Positions 48,401 through 56,775 of a stretch of DNA of 64,000 nucleotides are shown piece by piece. The DNA is taken from contig NZ_SADD01000012.1 in assembly GCF_004005565.1 (NCBI RefSeq), positions 124,001-188,000 of the forward strand, read 5' to 3'. Position 1 is the first letter of the stretch. Each line of letters opens with the position of its first letter. The position numbers and the translations under genes are program-made. Under the pieces are notes generated by a model that saw only the letters and a list, made by a program, of their open reading frames with translations, had not been told where the DNA came from and ran no database searches. Origin of the DNA: Lujinxingia sediminis (lineage in GTDB: Bacteria > Myxococcota_A > Bradymonadia > Bradymonadales > Bradymonadaceae).

Positions 48401-48806
48401 CGAGCGTGCCGAGGAGCTGCGCCAGAAGGTCGAGCAGACCGGGGAGCGCTTCCCGATGGTGCGCGACCAGGTGATGCCCTCGCTGGAGCAGGCCACCGAG
48501 TCGATGCAAGAGGCAGAGGAGCAGCTGCGGCAGGGCGAGGGGCAACAGGCACTGGATCGGGAGCGTTCTGCGCTTGATCAGCTCGGTCAACTCGGTGAGC
48601 AGATGCGTCAGGCGATGCAACAGGAGCGTCGTCAGCAGCGTCGTTCCGGGCGTCAGCAGAAGACCGAGAAGGTGGAGATTCCCGGGGAGTCGAGTCGGGA
48701 GGCTCAGGAGCGGCTGCGCCGTGAGATGATGGAGGGGATGCGCGAGGGGCGGCTGGAAGATTACGACTCGGAGATCGAGCGTTACTACCGGAGTCTGGTC
48801 GAGTGA
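45441..48806 (+). CDS. DUF4175 family membrane protein with long coiled coil
   Basis: A 1121-residue DUF4175-type protein. After a disordered acidic N-terminus (1-70), two or three membrane helices lie at about 90-137 and another near 225-245. A periplasmic beta domain with Ig-like strands (IDAIFVYPEYTG; PPQVRLTSHQPGAEPLIVQPDDVLELSVEA) follows to about 500. The rest is a very long Glu/Gln/Met/Arg-rich coiled coil (about 510-1110). Function is unknown; homologues in deltaproteobacteria lie near MoxR/BatA genes, while here that operon is 16 kb away. The stop overlaps the start region of the TPR peptidase gene. Reading on the ATG at 45441 lacks a strong ribosome-binding site. Confidence 0.8.
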   Translation: MHDDTKLPPPDDQGAESGDVGVSQETPEGASAPVTRSEDGRAESNISGGDEGAGSSGNPQVSASLRALEVLLRRTERDLRRPILLEGGLWAASGALAVALSALAVAAMFEVQGALVARWMLGVGLSSVAISALVALVLFRARGRGATTTAQLIQRHETSFRNDLVSALEFGRRLSAEGGRQALAAEGVSAGLAAAHVHRALKSAMARAREQSLAHLVPARDLRAPAAAAGLLMAVLLGVTAWQPGWTLGVLSGDRVGASVVGDRVRVRPIVGQIDAIFVYPEYTGMPRQMARLGSGFMETLEGTRVHLQLGLWPEDWQKVELVRHWQSDAGEEQEVLPVQLGEGHQGSVSLTLKESGSYAFRAVTAEGVPVEDGVERTIRVVADAPPQVRLTSHQPGAEPLIVQPDDVLELSVEALDDFGLSGLSLVHQFGDDEQGAERQSLELSELASKPQGVEHSLSFDLAELALQPKDQVLIYFSATDINTVTGPGEGRSEALVIYVESPEDQHLRNIADQQALLEALLLHLADVLEAPVGERVAEDDGSYRMEVAAGLDAAARSAIYEQGVSHHQARELILSELEGLRQRVAEDPMMSGRNAALFDGLAAQLKGLQTEGSQLWERLQARSERGDLTMGHVQTLADFSLQVEDELEKALLRFDELLARQKMELVEATAEDLKAMRERLRELLEQYRDTEDEALKEAIKREVQRLRQRMAELMARMQMQMEQLPQDHVNMEALEQMQMESEAQQMGDQLQSIEELLEKGDIDGALAELDRMDELMEGLNSEVEQGMEQAAPQGISELDRQMGELMEDVSQLQEMERAIEHETRAMEDALAEERRESIQEMVAPAVEELLRKVAEQERDLGRLEGLALPARDYGQVEYNAEQVVRLRERLEQQDLQLALEAAEVSERRLRGMRSTLSLSERYVRDEEERHALRRARGTSDGLAERAEAIVTMLREFMQQASERRSQEQGDQQERYEELAERQQQARERAEELRQKVEQTGERFPMVRDQVMPSLEQATESMQEAEEQLRQGEGQQALDRERSALDQLGQLGEQMRQAMQQERRQQRRSGRQQKTEKVEIPGESSREAQERLRREMMEGMREGRLEDYDSEIERYYRSLVE

Positions 48807-48817
48807 AAGGAGAGCAC

Positions 48818-50395
48818 GTGAGAGAACGCGCGAAGATCGTTTGGGCGGTGATGGTGGCGATGGCCTGTCTGTGGGCTGTGCCGGTGTGGGGGCAGAGCTC
48901 GCTGGAGGATTACCGTCAGGCCGAGGCGATGCTATCGGCCTGGCAGCTCGATGAGGCCCGCGAGGCGATCGACCGGCTCAGCGAGAAGGAGCCGGGGCTT
49001 GCCGAGGTTGACTATCTGGAGGCGCGCTACGCCTTTTACGACGGCGACTACGAGCGTGCGCTGGAGCGCATCGACAAGGCACTCTCGGCCCGCGAGGTGG
49101 GGAGCTGGCAGGCGTTGCGCGAGATCATCGCGGAGACGATCGCCGTGACCGAGAGTTACGCGCGCCACGTCAGCCCCTCGGGGCGTTTTGAAGTATTTAT
49201 CGAGCCGGGGCGAGATGAGGTGCTTTTGCCTTATGCGTTCGAGGCGCTGGATGCGGCCTACGAGGAGTTGGGGGAGGAGTTGGGCTACTTTCCCTCAACG
49301 CCGATTCGTGTGGAGGTGTATCCTCGGACGGCGACGCTGGCGCAGGTCTCGATGTTGACCGATGAGGAGATTCGTACCTCGGGCACGATTGCGCTCTGCC
49401 AGTACAATCGCCTGATGATCACGAGCCCGCGGGCGGTGCTGCGCGGCTACGGGTGGGTGGATACGTTGATTCACGAGTACGTGCATTATGTGATCAACCG
49501 AAAGACCTACAACCAGGTGCCGATCTGGATGCACGAGGGGCTGGCGAAGTTCCTGGAGCGGCGCTGGCGCGGGGAGGATGAGGCGCAGCTCTCAGCGAGC
49601 TCGGAGCATCTGTTGCATACGCGTCTGCAGGCCGATGATTTGATTTCTTTTGAGGCGATGCATCCCTCCATGGCGAAACTTCCCAGCCAGGAAGATGCGG
49701 CGGTGGCCTTTGCCGAGGTGTACACGACGATGGAGTATCTGCGCGAGAAGGTGGGGCCGGGGGCGTTCGGAGAGCTGCTCGATACGATCAACGAGGGCTA
49801 CGGGGCGCAGGAGGCTTTTGCGCGCGTGCTGGGAACGAGTTGGGGGCGTTTTGAGAAGGACTGGCGCGCGTATTTGCATACGCGGCCGGTGGTGGAGTTT
49901 GAGGATGAGGCCGAGCCCTTTGAGGAGCGGCTGGTCTTCGAGGATGAGCGCCGAAGTGGCGGGGAGCTCGACCAGGTGGAGGCTCCCGGGGCGCAGGATC
50001 ACATCAAGCTCGGGCAGATGTTTCAGGTGCGCGAGAGGTTCGGGGCGGCGGTGGTGCAGTATGAGAAGGCCACGCGTCTGATAGGCCAGCGCAACCCGGT
50101 GTTGCAGGGGCGGCTTGCGCAGAGTCTGCTCGCTACCGGAGAGCCGCAGCAGGCGGTGGATGTGCTGGCGGAGGTTCGGGAGCTCTATCCCGGCTATGTG
50201 ACGACGTGGCTGGAGTTGGGCAACGCATATCTGGCGCTGGGTGAGTATGCGCTGGCGCGGGAAGCGCTGGAGGAAGCCGCGCGGATCAACCCCTTTGACC
50301 CCGGGGTGCATCAGGGCTTAGGCCGGGCGTACTCCGGGTTGGGAGAAGGTGCGCAGGCCGAGCGGGCGCGTGGGGCGGAGCGGCTGCTCCAGTGA
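48818..50395 (+). CDS. Exported TPR protein with MA-type gluzincin metallopeptidase domain
   Basis: A 525-residue secreted protein. A signal peptide ends at about VWGQ (residue 25). TPR-like helices flank a zinc peptidase domain: HEYVH (H219, E220, H223) is the HExxH motif and HEGLAKFLE supplies the third ligand, a glutamate at about 240, a gluzincin (peptidase MA-like) layout. The C-terminal part has two or three more TPRs. It likely acts in the periplasm or outside the cell, perhaps on the DUF4175 partner whose gene ends 12 bases upstream. The start is GTG 48818 after AAAGGAGAG; an in-frame GTG at 48803 would overlap the previous stop. Confidence 0.82.
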   Translation: MRERAKIVWAVMVAMACLWAVPVWGQSSLEDYRQAEAMLSAWQLDEAREAIDRLSEKEPGLAEVDYLEARYAFYDGDYERALERIDKALSAREVGSWQALREIIAETIAVTESYARHVSPSGRFEVFIEPGRDEVLLPYAFEALDAAYEELGEELGYFPSTPIRVEVYPRTATLAQVSMLTDEEIRTSGTIALCQYNRLMITSPRAVLRGYGWVDTLIHEYVHYVINRKTYNQVPIWMHEGLAKFLERRWRGEDEAQLSASSEHLLHTRLQADDLISFEAMHPSMAKLPSQEDAAVAFAEVYTTMEYLREKVGPGAFGELLDTINEGYGAQEAFARVLGTSWGRFEKDWRAYLHTRPVVEFEDEAEPFEERLVFEDERRSGGELDQVEAPGAQDHIKLGQMFQVRERFGAAVVQYEKATRLIGQRNPVLQGRLAQSLLATGEPQQAVDVLAEVRELYPGYVTTWLELGNAYLALGEYALAREALEEAARINPFDPGVHQGLGRAYSGLGEGAQAERARGAERLLQ

Positions 50396-50476
50396 TTTCA
50401 ACTATTCAGGGAGTAGAATGGGGTTGGGGGCCTGACCCCGGGGCGCGCTTTGTCGGACTCCTGGTCGTGGCGAAGG

Positions 50477-50513
50477 CTGACCTCCGGTCACGAGACGTTC
50501 CCTGTTTATGCGG
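50477..50513 (+). repeat. Dispersed 37-bp element, copy 1
   Basis: CTGACCTCCGGT (50477-50488), 13 bases, CTGTTTATGCGG (50502-50513), then 18 bases to the first tandem unit. It flanks the left end of the 23-bp array. Confidence 0.75.
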
Positions 50514-50531
50514 TGAAGAGAGGGTTGAGGG

Positions 50532-50715
50532 CTGACCCTCGGTCGATGGAAAAGCTGCCCCCCGGTCGATGGAAAAGCTGACCCTCGGTCGATGAAAAAG
50601 CTGACCCTCGGTCGATGAAAAAGCTGACCCTCGGTCGATGAAAAAGCTGACCCCCGATCGATGAAAAAGCTGCCCCCCGGTCGATGGAAAAGCTGACCCA
50701 CGGTCAAAAGAAGTT
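50532..50715. repeat. Tandem array of 23-bp units, seven full copies and a degenerate eighth
   Basis: Units start at 50532, 50555, 50578, 50601, 50624, 50647, 50670 and 50693 with an exact 23-base period. Consensus opens CTGACCCTCGGT and closes CGATGAAAAAG. Three central units are identical; others vary at the C-rich step or at GATGG versus GATGA. Each contains the small dyad GACC-N3-GGTC. The eighth unit merges into the right-hand 37-bp element. Period, number and dyad resemble operator or iteron arrays. Confidence 0.95.
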
Positions 50716-50729
50716 CAGTGTTTATGCGG
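50693..50729 (+). repeat. Dispersed 37-bp element, copy 2
   Basis: CTGACCCACGGT (50693-50704), 13 bases, GTGTTTATGCGG (50718-50729). Copies 1 and 2 stay similar for another 30 bases, into a further CTGACCC-CGGTCG block at 50748, so the array is bracketed by direct repeats 216 bases apart. Confidence 0.8.
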
Positions 50730-50751
50730 TTGAGAGAGGGTTGATGGCTGA

Positions 50752-50780
50752 CCCCCGGTCGTTGAGAGAGCGACCGGGGG
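50752..50780. terminator. GC hairpin, possible bidirectional terminator
   Basis: CCCCCGGTCG (50752-50761) and CGACCGGGGG (50771-50780) form a perfect 10-bp stem. Downstream is only T-rich in part (TTGGGTGTGTTTC), so termination is plausible but weak. It lies 41 bases past the DUF2231 stop on the minus strand. Confidence 0.4.
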
Positions 50781-50820
50781 TTGGGTGTGTTTCGATGCTT
50801 GAAACGCCTTGAAACAAAAC

Positions 50821-51234
50821 TTACCAGGGGATCACATTGCGGTGTTCGGCAAGCCCCCCCCAGTGTCCGGCACCGATGACGGCGAACGAGGCCACCCACC
50901 AGAGTAGGCCGCCGAAGCGGCGCCAGTCGGCGATGTTGTGGCGCGTGCCGTAGTCGTAGCTCAGGGCGGCTAAAGCGATCACCGCGAAGGCGGTGATGCC
51001 CAGCAGGCGATGGTGGGAGAGGCTGTCAGATCCGCCGGAGAGGCCCCCGGCGATGAGGCCCGAGAGCAGCGCCAGGGAGGTCAGGGCCAGGTTGGCCAGG
51101 CCGCCCCAGCGTAGCAGAGGGATGAGCGTGGGGGGCTCGTCGTTGCGCAGCGCGTAGGTCGCTGCGACGGCCAGGGCCATGGAGACGACGATGGGAAAGT
51201 GCAGGGAGAGGTGATGAAGGAAGGAGGGCCACAT
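50821..51234 (-). CDS. DUF2231-like small membrane protein
   Basis: A 137-residue inner-membrane protein with four predicted helices (FPIVVSMALAVAATYAL; LANLALTSLALLSGLIAGG; LLGITAFAVIALAALSY; LLWWVASFAVIGAGHWGG). The opening HHLSLHFPIVVS and the conserved histidines resemble DUF2231/heme-binding-like membrane proteins, but this is a tentative match. The ATG lies two bases after the MutS2 stop, so it is the last gene of that transcript. Confidence 0.65.
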   Translation of the reverse strand: MWPSFLHHLSLHFPIVVSMALAVAATYALRNDEPPTLIPLLRWGGLANLALTSLALLSGLIAGGLSGGSDSLSHHRLLGITAFAVIALAALSYDYGTRHNIADWRRFGGLLWWVASFAVIGAGHWGGLAEHRNVIPW

Positions 51235-51236
51235 GG

Positions 51237-53855
51237 TTAGCTCCCCCGGTGCACAAAGGCGATGGTGACGCCGTCGCCGCCTTCTTCGCGCTCGCCGCGA
51301 CGGAACTCACGCACGTAGCGAGACTGGGGGAGGTGGCCGCGTACCGCGCGTTTGAGGGCGCCGGTGCCGTGGCCGTGGATGATGTAGACGCCTTCGATGT
51401 TCTGGAGGTAGGCGCTGTCCAGGAAGAGGTCGAGCTTGTCGAGGGCCTCATCGGCGCGCATGCCGCGCAGGTCGACGGAGTTGTCGGAGGTCTGGGGCAG
51501 AAGTACAGCGTCGCCGGAGGGGGAGGCGGTGGGACCGGGGGCTGTGCGTTGGGAGTTGCCCGAGGAGGTGGGGCGGCCGCGGCGGTGGTTGCGGCGCTCA
51601 GACTCGCTGACGTGGAAGAGGTCATCGGTGTTGACGTTGACCTTCAGGTCGCCAAGCTGCACGCGGGCCTGGGAGTCGCCCGGGGTGTATTGCAGCACCC
51701 GGCCCGCGCGTTTGAAGGGGCGGCAGTAGACGGTCATGCCCTCTTCGAGTTCCTCGGGGGTGACCGGGCTTAAACCCTCGGGGCCGGAGCGCGGGGGACG
51801 GGTCTTTTCCTGGGCTTTCTCGACGGTGTCTTCGGCCGCTTTGAGGCGTTTTTGCATGGCCTGAAGTTCTTGCTCGGTGCGGTCGCCGGCCTCGACGGTT
51901 TTCTGGCTCTTGAGCGTTTTGAGTTCCTGGCGGATGCGCTCGCGGGCCTGACGCAGATCGTCGCGAAGTTTGCGGGTTTCGCCAAAGAGCTGGTCGCGAT
52001 CTTTTTGCAGAAGCTCGGCGTACTTCTTTTTGTAGCGGGCCGCGCGGGTCTCGGCCTCGTGGCGGGTCTGGCGCAGGCGATCTTTTTCGAGGTGCAGCTC
52101 GCGGACCTGATCTTCGAGGCTCTCTAAGACTTCTTCGACGCTGTGGTGGTCCTGGCCCTCCAGGATGGCTAAGGCACGGTCGATAAGCGGCTGCTCCATG
52201 CCTAAGCGCGCGGCGATGCGCACGGCGAAGGAGCTCCCGGGGATGCCCATGGTCATCTGGTAGGTGGGACTGAGCGAGTCGAGGTCAAAGCCCATCGACG
52301 CGTTGGCGAAGTGGTCGCTCTGATAGGCCAGCGTCTTGAGCCCTTCGAGGTGGGTGGTGACCACGGTGGTGGTGCCGCGGCTGGCGAGGTTTTCGAGCAG
52401 CGCGACGGCCAGAGCGGCGCCCTGCATGGGGTCGGTGCCTACGAAGAGCTCATCGAGGAGGACGAGCGAGCGAGGGCCGCAGCGGTCGAGGAAGCGGTTG
52501 ATGTTGGTGACGTGGCCGGAGAAGGTGCTCAGGTCGCGCTCAATGGATTGCTCGTCGCCCACATCGGTGTAGATCTGCTCGAAGAGGGGGATGGCGCTGC
52601 CCTCATCGGCGGGGATGGGCAGGCCGTGGCGGACCATCATGGCGAGCAGGCCGGTGGTTTTGAGCGAGACGGTCTTTCCGCCGGTGTTGGGACCGGAGAC
52701 GATCAGCACGCGGCGCGGCGGGGTGATGGCGATGTCGTTGGGGACAGTCTCATTATGAGGGCGGCCGTCGGGAAGTTCGCCGGCGAGCTTGAGGAAGAGC
52801 AGGGGGTGGCGTGCCTGTCGAAGCTCCAGAGGGCCGTCGGTGAGCGTGGGGACCGTGGCGCGAAGTTTGCGGCTTAAATTCGCGCAGGCCAGCACCACGT
52901 CGAGGTAGGCCAGCAGCTCCACGTTTCGGAAGAGCGTGGCGGCGTGCGAGGCGACAAGGCCGGAGAGGCGCTTGAGGATGCGCTCCTCTTCGTCGGCCAG
53001 CTCGATCTGGGCCCAGCGCAGCTGGTTGTTGAGCTCGACGAGCTCGGTGGGCTCAATAAAGAGGGTCTGGCCGCTGGCGGAGTAGTCATGGACGATGCCC
53101 GGGACGTGCCCGCGGGCACCGGCGCGGATGGGGATAACGTAGCGATCGTCGCGCACGGTGACGTAGTCGTCGCGCAGGGCGTGGTCGAGCTCGCGGGATT
53201 TGAGCAGGCGGTCGACGCTGGAGGTGATGCGATCTTGCTGGTTTTGCACCGCGCGGCGAAGTTTGCCGAGGTCGGGGCTGGCCTGGTCGGAGAGGCGTCC
53301 GCCGGGCTCAATGGCAAAGGCCAGCGTGGAGCGAAGATCGCTCAAAGGATCGACGAGCGCGCCGATGGCGCTCAAGCTCGGGAGCTCGCCGGCGCGGCTT
53401 GCGAAGTAGCGGGCCACGCGGGCGGCGACGTCGCAGTTTCGGGAGATGGCTTCGAGATCGTCGGCGCGCAGAGAGCCCTGGCGGGTAACGTGTTGGAGAG
53501 CACGGCGGATCTCGCGCAGGCCGCCCAGGGGCGGGGCGTCGTCGGTTTCGAGCAGGGCCATCAGCTCGGCGCACTCCTTGAGTCGACGCTCGACCAGGGG
53601 GGCGGCGGGCAGCGGACGAAGCTCCTCGATGAGGAATTGCCCCTCCGGGGTGCGGGCCAGGCGGTGGAGCTCGTCGAGGAGCTCGGGCCATTGCAGATCG
53701 CGCAGCGACTTTTTGGGAATGTCGCGCTCGGTGGCGGCAGGCTCCTCGACCAGCGGGAGCAGCGTGGCCTTGAGCAGGCGCGCTGCATCGGGGGGAAGTT
53801 GGTCGAGGACGGCGTCGCAGGCCAGCGACGAGGAGGAGGCAGTCTCAGAGGTCAT
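51237..53855 (-). CDS. mutS2: MutS2 family ATPase/endonuclease with Smr domain
   Basis: MutS2 acts in suppression of recombination and, in Bacillus, in ribosome collision rescue. The 872-residue protein has a MutS-like core and lever (about 80-340), an ABC-type ATPase (Walker A GPNTGGKT, 388-395; LDELFVGTDP Walker B region), a long coiled coil (about 570-690), a KOW-like segment, and a C-terminal Smr nuclease domain (about 785-872, SVDLRGMRADEALDKLD, HGHGTGALK). The N-terminal 70 residues exceed the usual start. No purine-rich ribosome-binding site precedes the ATG at 53855. The histidine kinase gene ends 50 bases upstream. Confidence 0.93.
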   Translation of the reverse strand: MTSETASSSSLACDAVLDQLPPDAARLLKATLLPLVEEPAATERDIPKKSLRDLQWPELLDELHRLARTPEGQFLIEELRPLPAAPLVERRLKECAELMALLETDDAPPLGGLREIRRALQHVTRQGSLRADDLEAISRNCDVAARVARYFASRAGELPSLSAIGALVDPLSDLRSTLAFAIEPGGRLSDQASPDLGKLRRAVQNQQDRITSSVDRLLKSRELDHALRDDYVTVRDDRYVIPIRAGARGHVPGIVHDYSASGQTLFIEPTELVELNNQLRWAQIELADEEERILKRLSGLVASHAATLFRNVELLAYLDVVLACANLSRKLRATVPTLTDGPLELRQARHPLLFLKLAGELPDGRPHNETVPNDIAITPPRRVLIVSGPNTGGKTVSLKTTGLLAMMVRHGLPIPADEGSAIPLFEQIYTDVGDEQSIERDLSTFSGHVTNINRFLDRCGPRSLVLLDELFVGTDPMQGAALAVALLENLASRGTTTVVTTHLEGLKTLAYQSDHFANASMGFDLDSLSPTYQMTMGIPGSSFAVRIAARLGMEQPLIDRALAILEGQDHHSVEEVLESLEDQVRELHLEKDRLRQTRHEAETRAARYKKKYAELLQKDRDQLFGETRKLRDDLRQARERIRQELKTLKSQKTVEAGDRTEQELQAMQKRLKAAEDTVEKAQEKTRPPRSGPEGLSPVTPEELEEGMTVYCRPFKRAGRVLQYTPGDSQARVQLGDLKVNVNTDDLFHVSESERRNHRRGRPTSSGNSQRTAPGPTASPSGDAVLLPQTSDNSVDLRGMRADEALDKLDLFLDSAYLQNIEGVYIIHGHGTGALKRAVRGHLPQSRYVREFRRGEREEGGDGVTIAFVHRGS

Positions 53856-53905
53856 AGCGAGGCTGGGAGCGCTTGGGATGGAGGTAGGGGAAGGTGAGGG
53901 GTTTG

Positions 53906-55432
53906 CTACTGGGCCGGTGCGGTGGGCAGGAAGACGCGTACGCGGGTGCCCTGGCCGGGGGTGGATTCTACCGAGATGTCGCCGCCCATACCGGCGACCA
54001 GACCCTGGCAGACGAAGAGACCCAGGCCGGCGCCGTCGCCGATCCCCTGGGTGGTAAAGAAGGGCTCAAAGGCCCGGGCCAGGACGTCTTCGCCCATTCC
54101 GCGGCCGTTGTCACGGATCTCGAGTAAAACGCAGTCTTCGCGATCGCTGAGTTTGAGGGTGACGTCAATGCGGGCGTTCTCCGGGCTGAGATCGCTGACA
54201 GCATCGGCGGCGTTGTCGATGAGGTTCCAGATGGTCTGGACGACGCCGATCTCGCTGGCCCAGACCTGAGGGACGTCGTCGATATGGGTAATGAGGCGGG
54301 CGACCGGGAGGACGCGAGGCTCCGCGCGGCGGAGTGCCCAGGAGGTCAGGCGGGCCATGTCCAGGTGCTCGGCGCGGCTCTGGGCGGCGTCGGAGAAGGA
54401 GCGTAGATCGTCGATGATGGAGCGAACCCGATCGATGCCGGTTTGCACCTTGATGATAGCCTGCTGGATGTCGTCGACGGCTTCGGTCACGACGTGGTCG
54501 GCGGCGTAGGCCTGGTGGATGGCGACGAGCTCCTCGGTCACAAACTCGAGGTTGGCGAGCACGATGGCCAGGGGGTTGTTGATCTCGTGGGCGACGCCTG
54601 CCGCCAGGCTGCCGACGGCGGCCATTTTGCTGCTGGTGAGCACGCGCTGGCGCAGTCGGTGCAAATCGGTGACGTCAAAGATGGCGCCATCAAGGTAGGT
54701 GATCTGGTCGACGCCGGCGTAGACCGCACGGCCGCGCTCCCAGATATGGCGAATCGAGCCGTCGGCGTGAATCATGCGGTAGTGCAGATCGAAGGGCTCG
54801 TGCCGAGCTACGGCGCTGGTGATCTCGCTTCTGATGTCGGAGCGATCCTCGGGGTGGGTGACCTGTTCGAGGCTCGTGCGCTGCTCGGTGAAGTCGATGG
54901 CGGGGAGGCCAACGAGTTCTTCGATGCGCTCGGAGATAAAGATCGCGCTCCAGTCTTCGTCCATCCGGCAGCGGTAGACCACCCCGGGGAGGTTCTCGAC
55001 CAGGGCGCGAAAGCGTTGCTCGCTCTGTCGCAGGTTGTTGCGTTCGCGGAAGGCAGCGGTGACGTCGCGCAAGATGATCAGGGCCCGCTCGGTGCTGATG
55101 GGGGCGATGCGCGCTTCGATGCTGGCAAGGTTTTGCTCGTGGGGGATGAAACACTCCAGTGTGACATTCTGCTGGAGGGTAAGCGCGTCGGTCAGCGCCG
55201 ATTGAAGTCGGTCAGCGGTAGCGCGGGGAAGAAGATCGCGCAGGGTGTGGTCCTGAAGCGTCTCGGGAGGGTCTGCGAGCACCGCAGTGGGGCTGCCAGT
55301 GTGATGCGCGCGGATGGTCGCCCTTGAGTCCAGTTCCAGGACCAGGTCGGGGAGCGCGGCGAGGATGGTGGAGGCGCAGGTAGGATCTGCGGCCTCGGAG
55401 GCGTCGGTGTCGGGGTGTTTGCGGGCAGACAT
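53906..55432 (-). CDS. PAS-domain sensor histidine kinase
   Basis: A 508-residue cytoplasmic sensor kinase with no membrane helix. PAS domain 1 spans about 20-128, PAS domain 2 with PAC about 140-258 (RFRALVENLPGVVYRCRMDEDW; HYRMIHADGSIRHIWERG). The HisKA box is GVAHEINNPL with H282; the ATPase has N box IWNLIDNAADAV, G1 IRDNGRGMG and G2 GAGLGLFVCQGLV. No response regulator is adjacent, so it is an orphan. It sits just upstream of mutS2 and downstream of the glycosyltransferase gene. Confidence 0.93.
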   Translation of the reverse strand: MSARKHPDTDASEAADPTCASTILAALPDLVLELDSRATIRAHHTGSPTAVLADPPETLQDHTLRDLLPRATADRLQSALTDALTLQQNVTLECFIPHEQNLASIEARIAPISTERALIILRDVTAAFRERNNLRQSEQRFRALVENLPGVVYRCRMDEDWSAIFISERIEELVGLPAIDFTEQRTSLEQVTHPEDRSDIRSEITSAVARHEPFDLHYRMIHADGSIRHIWERGRAVYAGVDQITYLDGAIFDVTDLHRLRQRVLTSSKMAAVGSLAAGVAHEINNPLAIVLANLEFVTEELVAIHQAYAADHVVTEAVDDIQQAIIKVQTGIDRVRSIIDDLRSFSDAAQSRAEHLDMARLTSWALRRAEPRVLPVARLITHIDDVPQVWASEIGVVQTIWNLIDNAADAVSDLSPENARIDVTLKLSDREDCVLLEIRDNGRGMGEDVLARAFEPFFTTQGIGDGAGLGLFVCQGLVAGMGGDISVESTPGQGTRVRVFLPTAPAQ

Positions 55433-55584
55433 GATGAGCTCGCTGAGGGGCGTGTTCTGAAGCTGGAAGCCCTTGCCAGGGTTGAGAGGCGCGCACCCGG
55501 GAAGGCTGATGTGCTCGCCCCGGTGTATCGTAGCCGGGAAGTCCGCATAAAGTCGAGTTGACCGAGAGGTGAGAGTCCTGACGA

Positions 55585-56775
55585 TCAGGCATCGGGGTAG
55601 GTGCGTCCCGCCCAGGTGAGCTGGCCGCGCAGGGTCTGTCGAAAAGAGTTAAGCGCGATTGCGATCAATGCCACTACACCCAGGGGGTGAAGTAGTACGC
55701 TCAGGGGAGGGTGCGAGAAGCGGATGGCGAGCAGAATGCGGTAGGTGAGGTTGAGCGCGACGGCGGCCAGGAGCGGGGTGGTCAGCGGAGCCAGGGCAGC
55801 GACCAACCCGCTGAGGGGGAGGAGAATAAAGGGCAGCACAAAGGCGCTGAAGTAGAGGGTGATGACCAGGAGGAGCAGGGCGGGGTTTTTGCCCATGCCC
55901 GGGTAAATGTTTTTGGTAAATCCCTCCCAGACCGAGGGGGCGTCGCGGTACATGCGGCAGCGGGCCAGATGGGTACCGTCGGCGAAGGCGACGGTCAGAC
56001 CGGCCTCCTTGGCGCGACGGCCGAAGGCCATGTCATCGACCAGAGCGTTGCGGATGGCTTCGAAGCCGCCGATACGCTCGTAGGCCTGACGCGAGGTCAT
56101 CAGGATCTGGCCGTTCATGGCCAGGAAGTCAGCGCGGCGGGTGTGGGGGATGAGCAGAAGAGGCAGCCAGCTTACGTAGGTCAGGTGAAGCAGCGGCAGG
56201 ATGAGGTGCTCGAAGAAGGAGCCGGTGACCTGGGCGGGCACGGCGCTGACGACGTCGGCGTTATAGCGCTTCTGCCAGGCGGCAAGTCCGGTGAGGGCGT
56301 CGGTGAGGAGGCGAACGTCGGCGTCGATGAAGAGAAGTTGGGGGTGGGTGGCGTGCGTGGCGAGCTGGTGGCAGGCGTGGCATTTGCCGGCCCAGCCGGA
56401 GGGCAGCGGTTGCGCTCTGGGAATGCGAAGCGCGGGGAGCTCGCCGGAGAGCTTCTCGAGGATCTCGGAGGTGCGGTCGGTGGAGTGGTCGTCGTAGGCG
56501 ATGATCTCGAGGTTCATCTCGGGATAGGCCTGCGCGGCTGCGGCCACGCTGCGAATGCAGTCTTCGATGTTGGCTTCTTCGTTGCGCGCCGGGATCAGCA
56601 CCGAGATCGCAGGGGGTGGCGAGGCCGCTTTGAGGCGGCGCGGCCAGGTCAGCAGGTTGAAGATGCCGATGGTGGTGGCCAGGGCGATGGGGGCCAAAAT
56701 CAGGGAGGTCAGGAGCACGGCTGGCCTGCGTAAAGATGGTCGAGAGGGTACGAGGAACCTTAACAACCGCGCCAA
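55585..56775 (-). CDS. Membrane-anchored family 2 glycosyltransferase (HpnB/CruC-like)
   Basis: A 396-residue GT2 enzyme. An N-terminal helix (about 20-42) precedes the GT-A fold: ISVLIPARNEEANIEDCIRSV, YDDHSTDRT and LFIDADVR with the D151-x-D153 metal motif, then WAGKCHACHQL. Two or three C-terminal helices (about 300-385) anchor it. The segment GWAGKCHAC and overall layout recall hopanoid- or carotenoid-linked glycosyltransferases (HpnB, CruC), so a lipid or carotenoid acceptor is plausible but not proved. The ATG at 56775 lacks a strong ribosome-binding site. Confidence 0.82.
   Translation of the reverse strand: MARLLRFLVPSRPSLRRPAVLLTSLILAPIALATTIGIFNLLTWPRRLKAASPPPAISVLIPARNEEANIEDCIRSVAAAAQAYPEMNLEIIAYDDHSTDRTSEILEKLSGELPALRIPRAQPLPSGWAGKCHACHQLATHATHPQLLFIDADVRLLTDALTGLAAWQKRYNADVVSAVPAQVTGSFFEHLILPLLHLTYVSWLPLLLIPHTRRADFLAMNGQILMTSRQAYERIGGFEAIRNALVDDMAFGRRAKEAGLTVAFADGTHLARCRMYRDAPSVWEGFTKNIYPGMGKNPALLLLVITLYFSAFVLPFILLPLSGLVAALAPLTTPLLAAVALNLTYRILLAIRFSHPPLSVLLHPLGVVALIAIALNSFRQTLRGQLTWAGRTYPDA

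Larger units (their letters stand above)
50396..50820. other. Convergent gap filled by tandem and dispersed repeats
   Basis: This 425-base gap between the TPR peptidase and DUF2231 genes holds two 37-bp elements, a 23-bp tandem array between them, and a GC hairpin. No supported gene lies here; an open minus-strand frame through it is only a product of the repeats. Confidence 0.7.

Noticed and set aside
46497-48620. A 707-codon minus-strand frame opposite the DUF4175 coiled coil
   Set aside because: Leu/His-rich mirror of the Glu/Gln codons of the plus-strand gene.
50402-50899. A 165-codon open frame on the minus strand through the 23-bp array
   Set aside because: It exists only because the repeat lacks stop codons in that frame; the predicted protein is a low-complexity rotation of the DNA unit, and it runs into the DUF2231 gene region.
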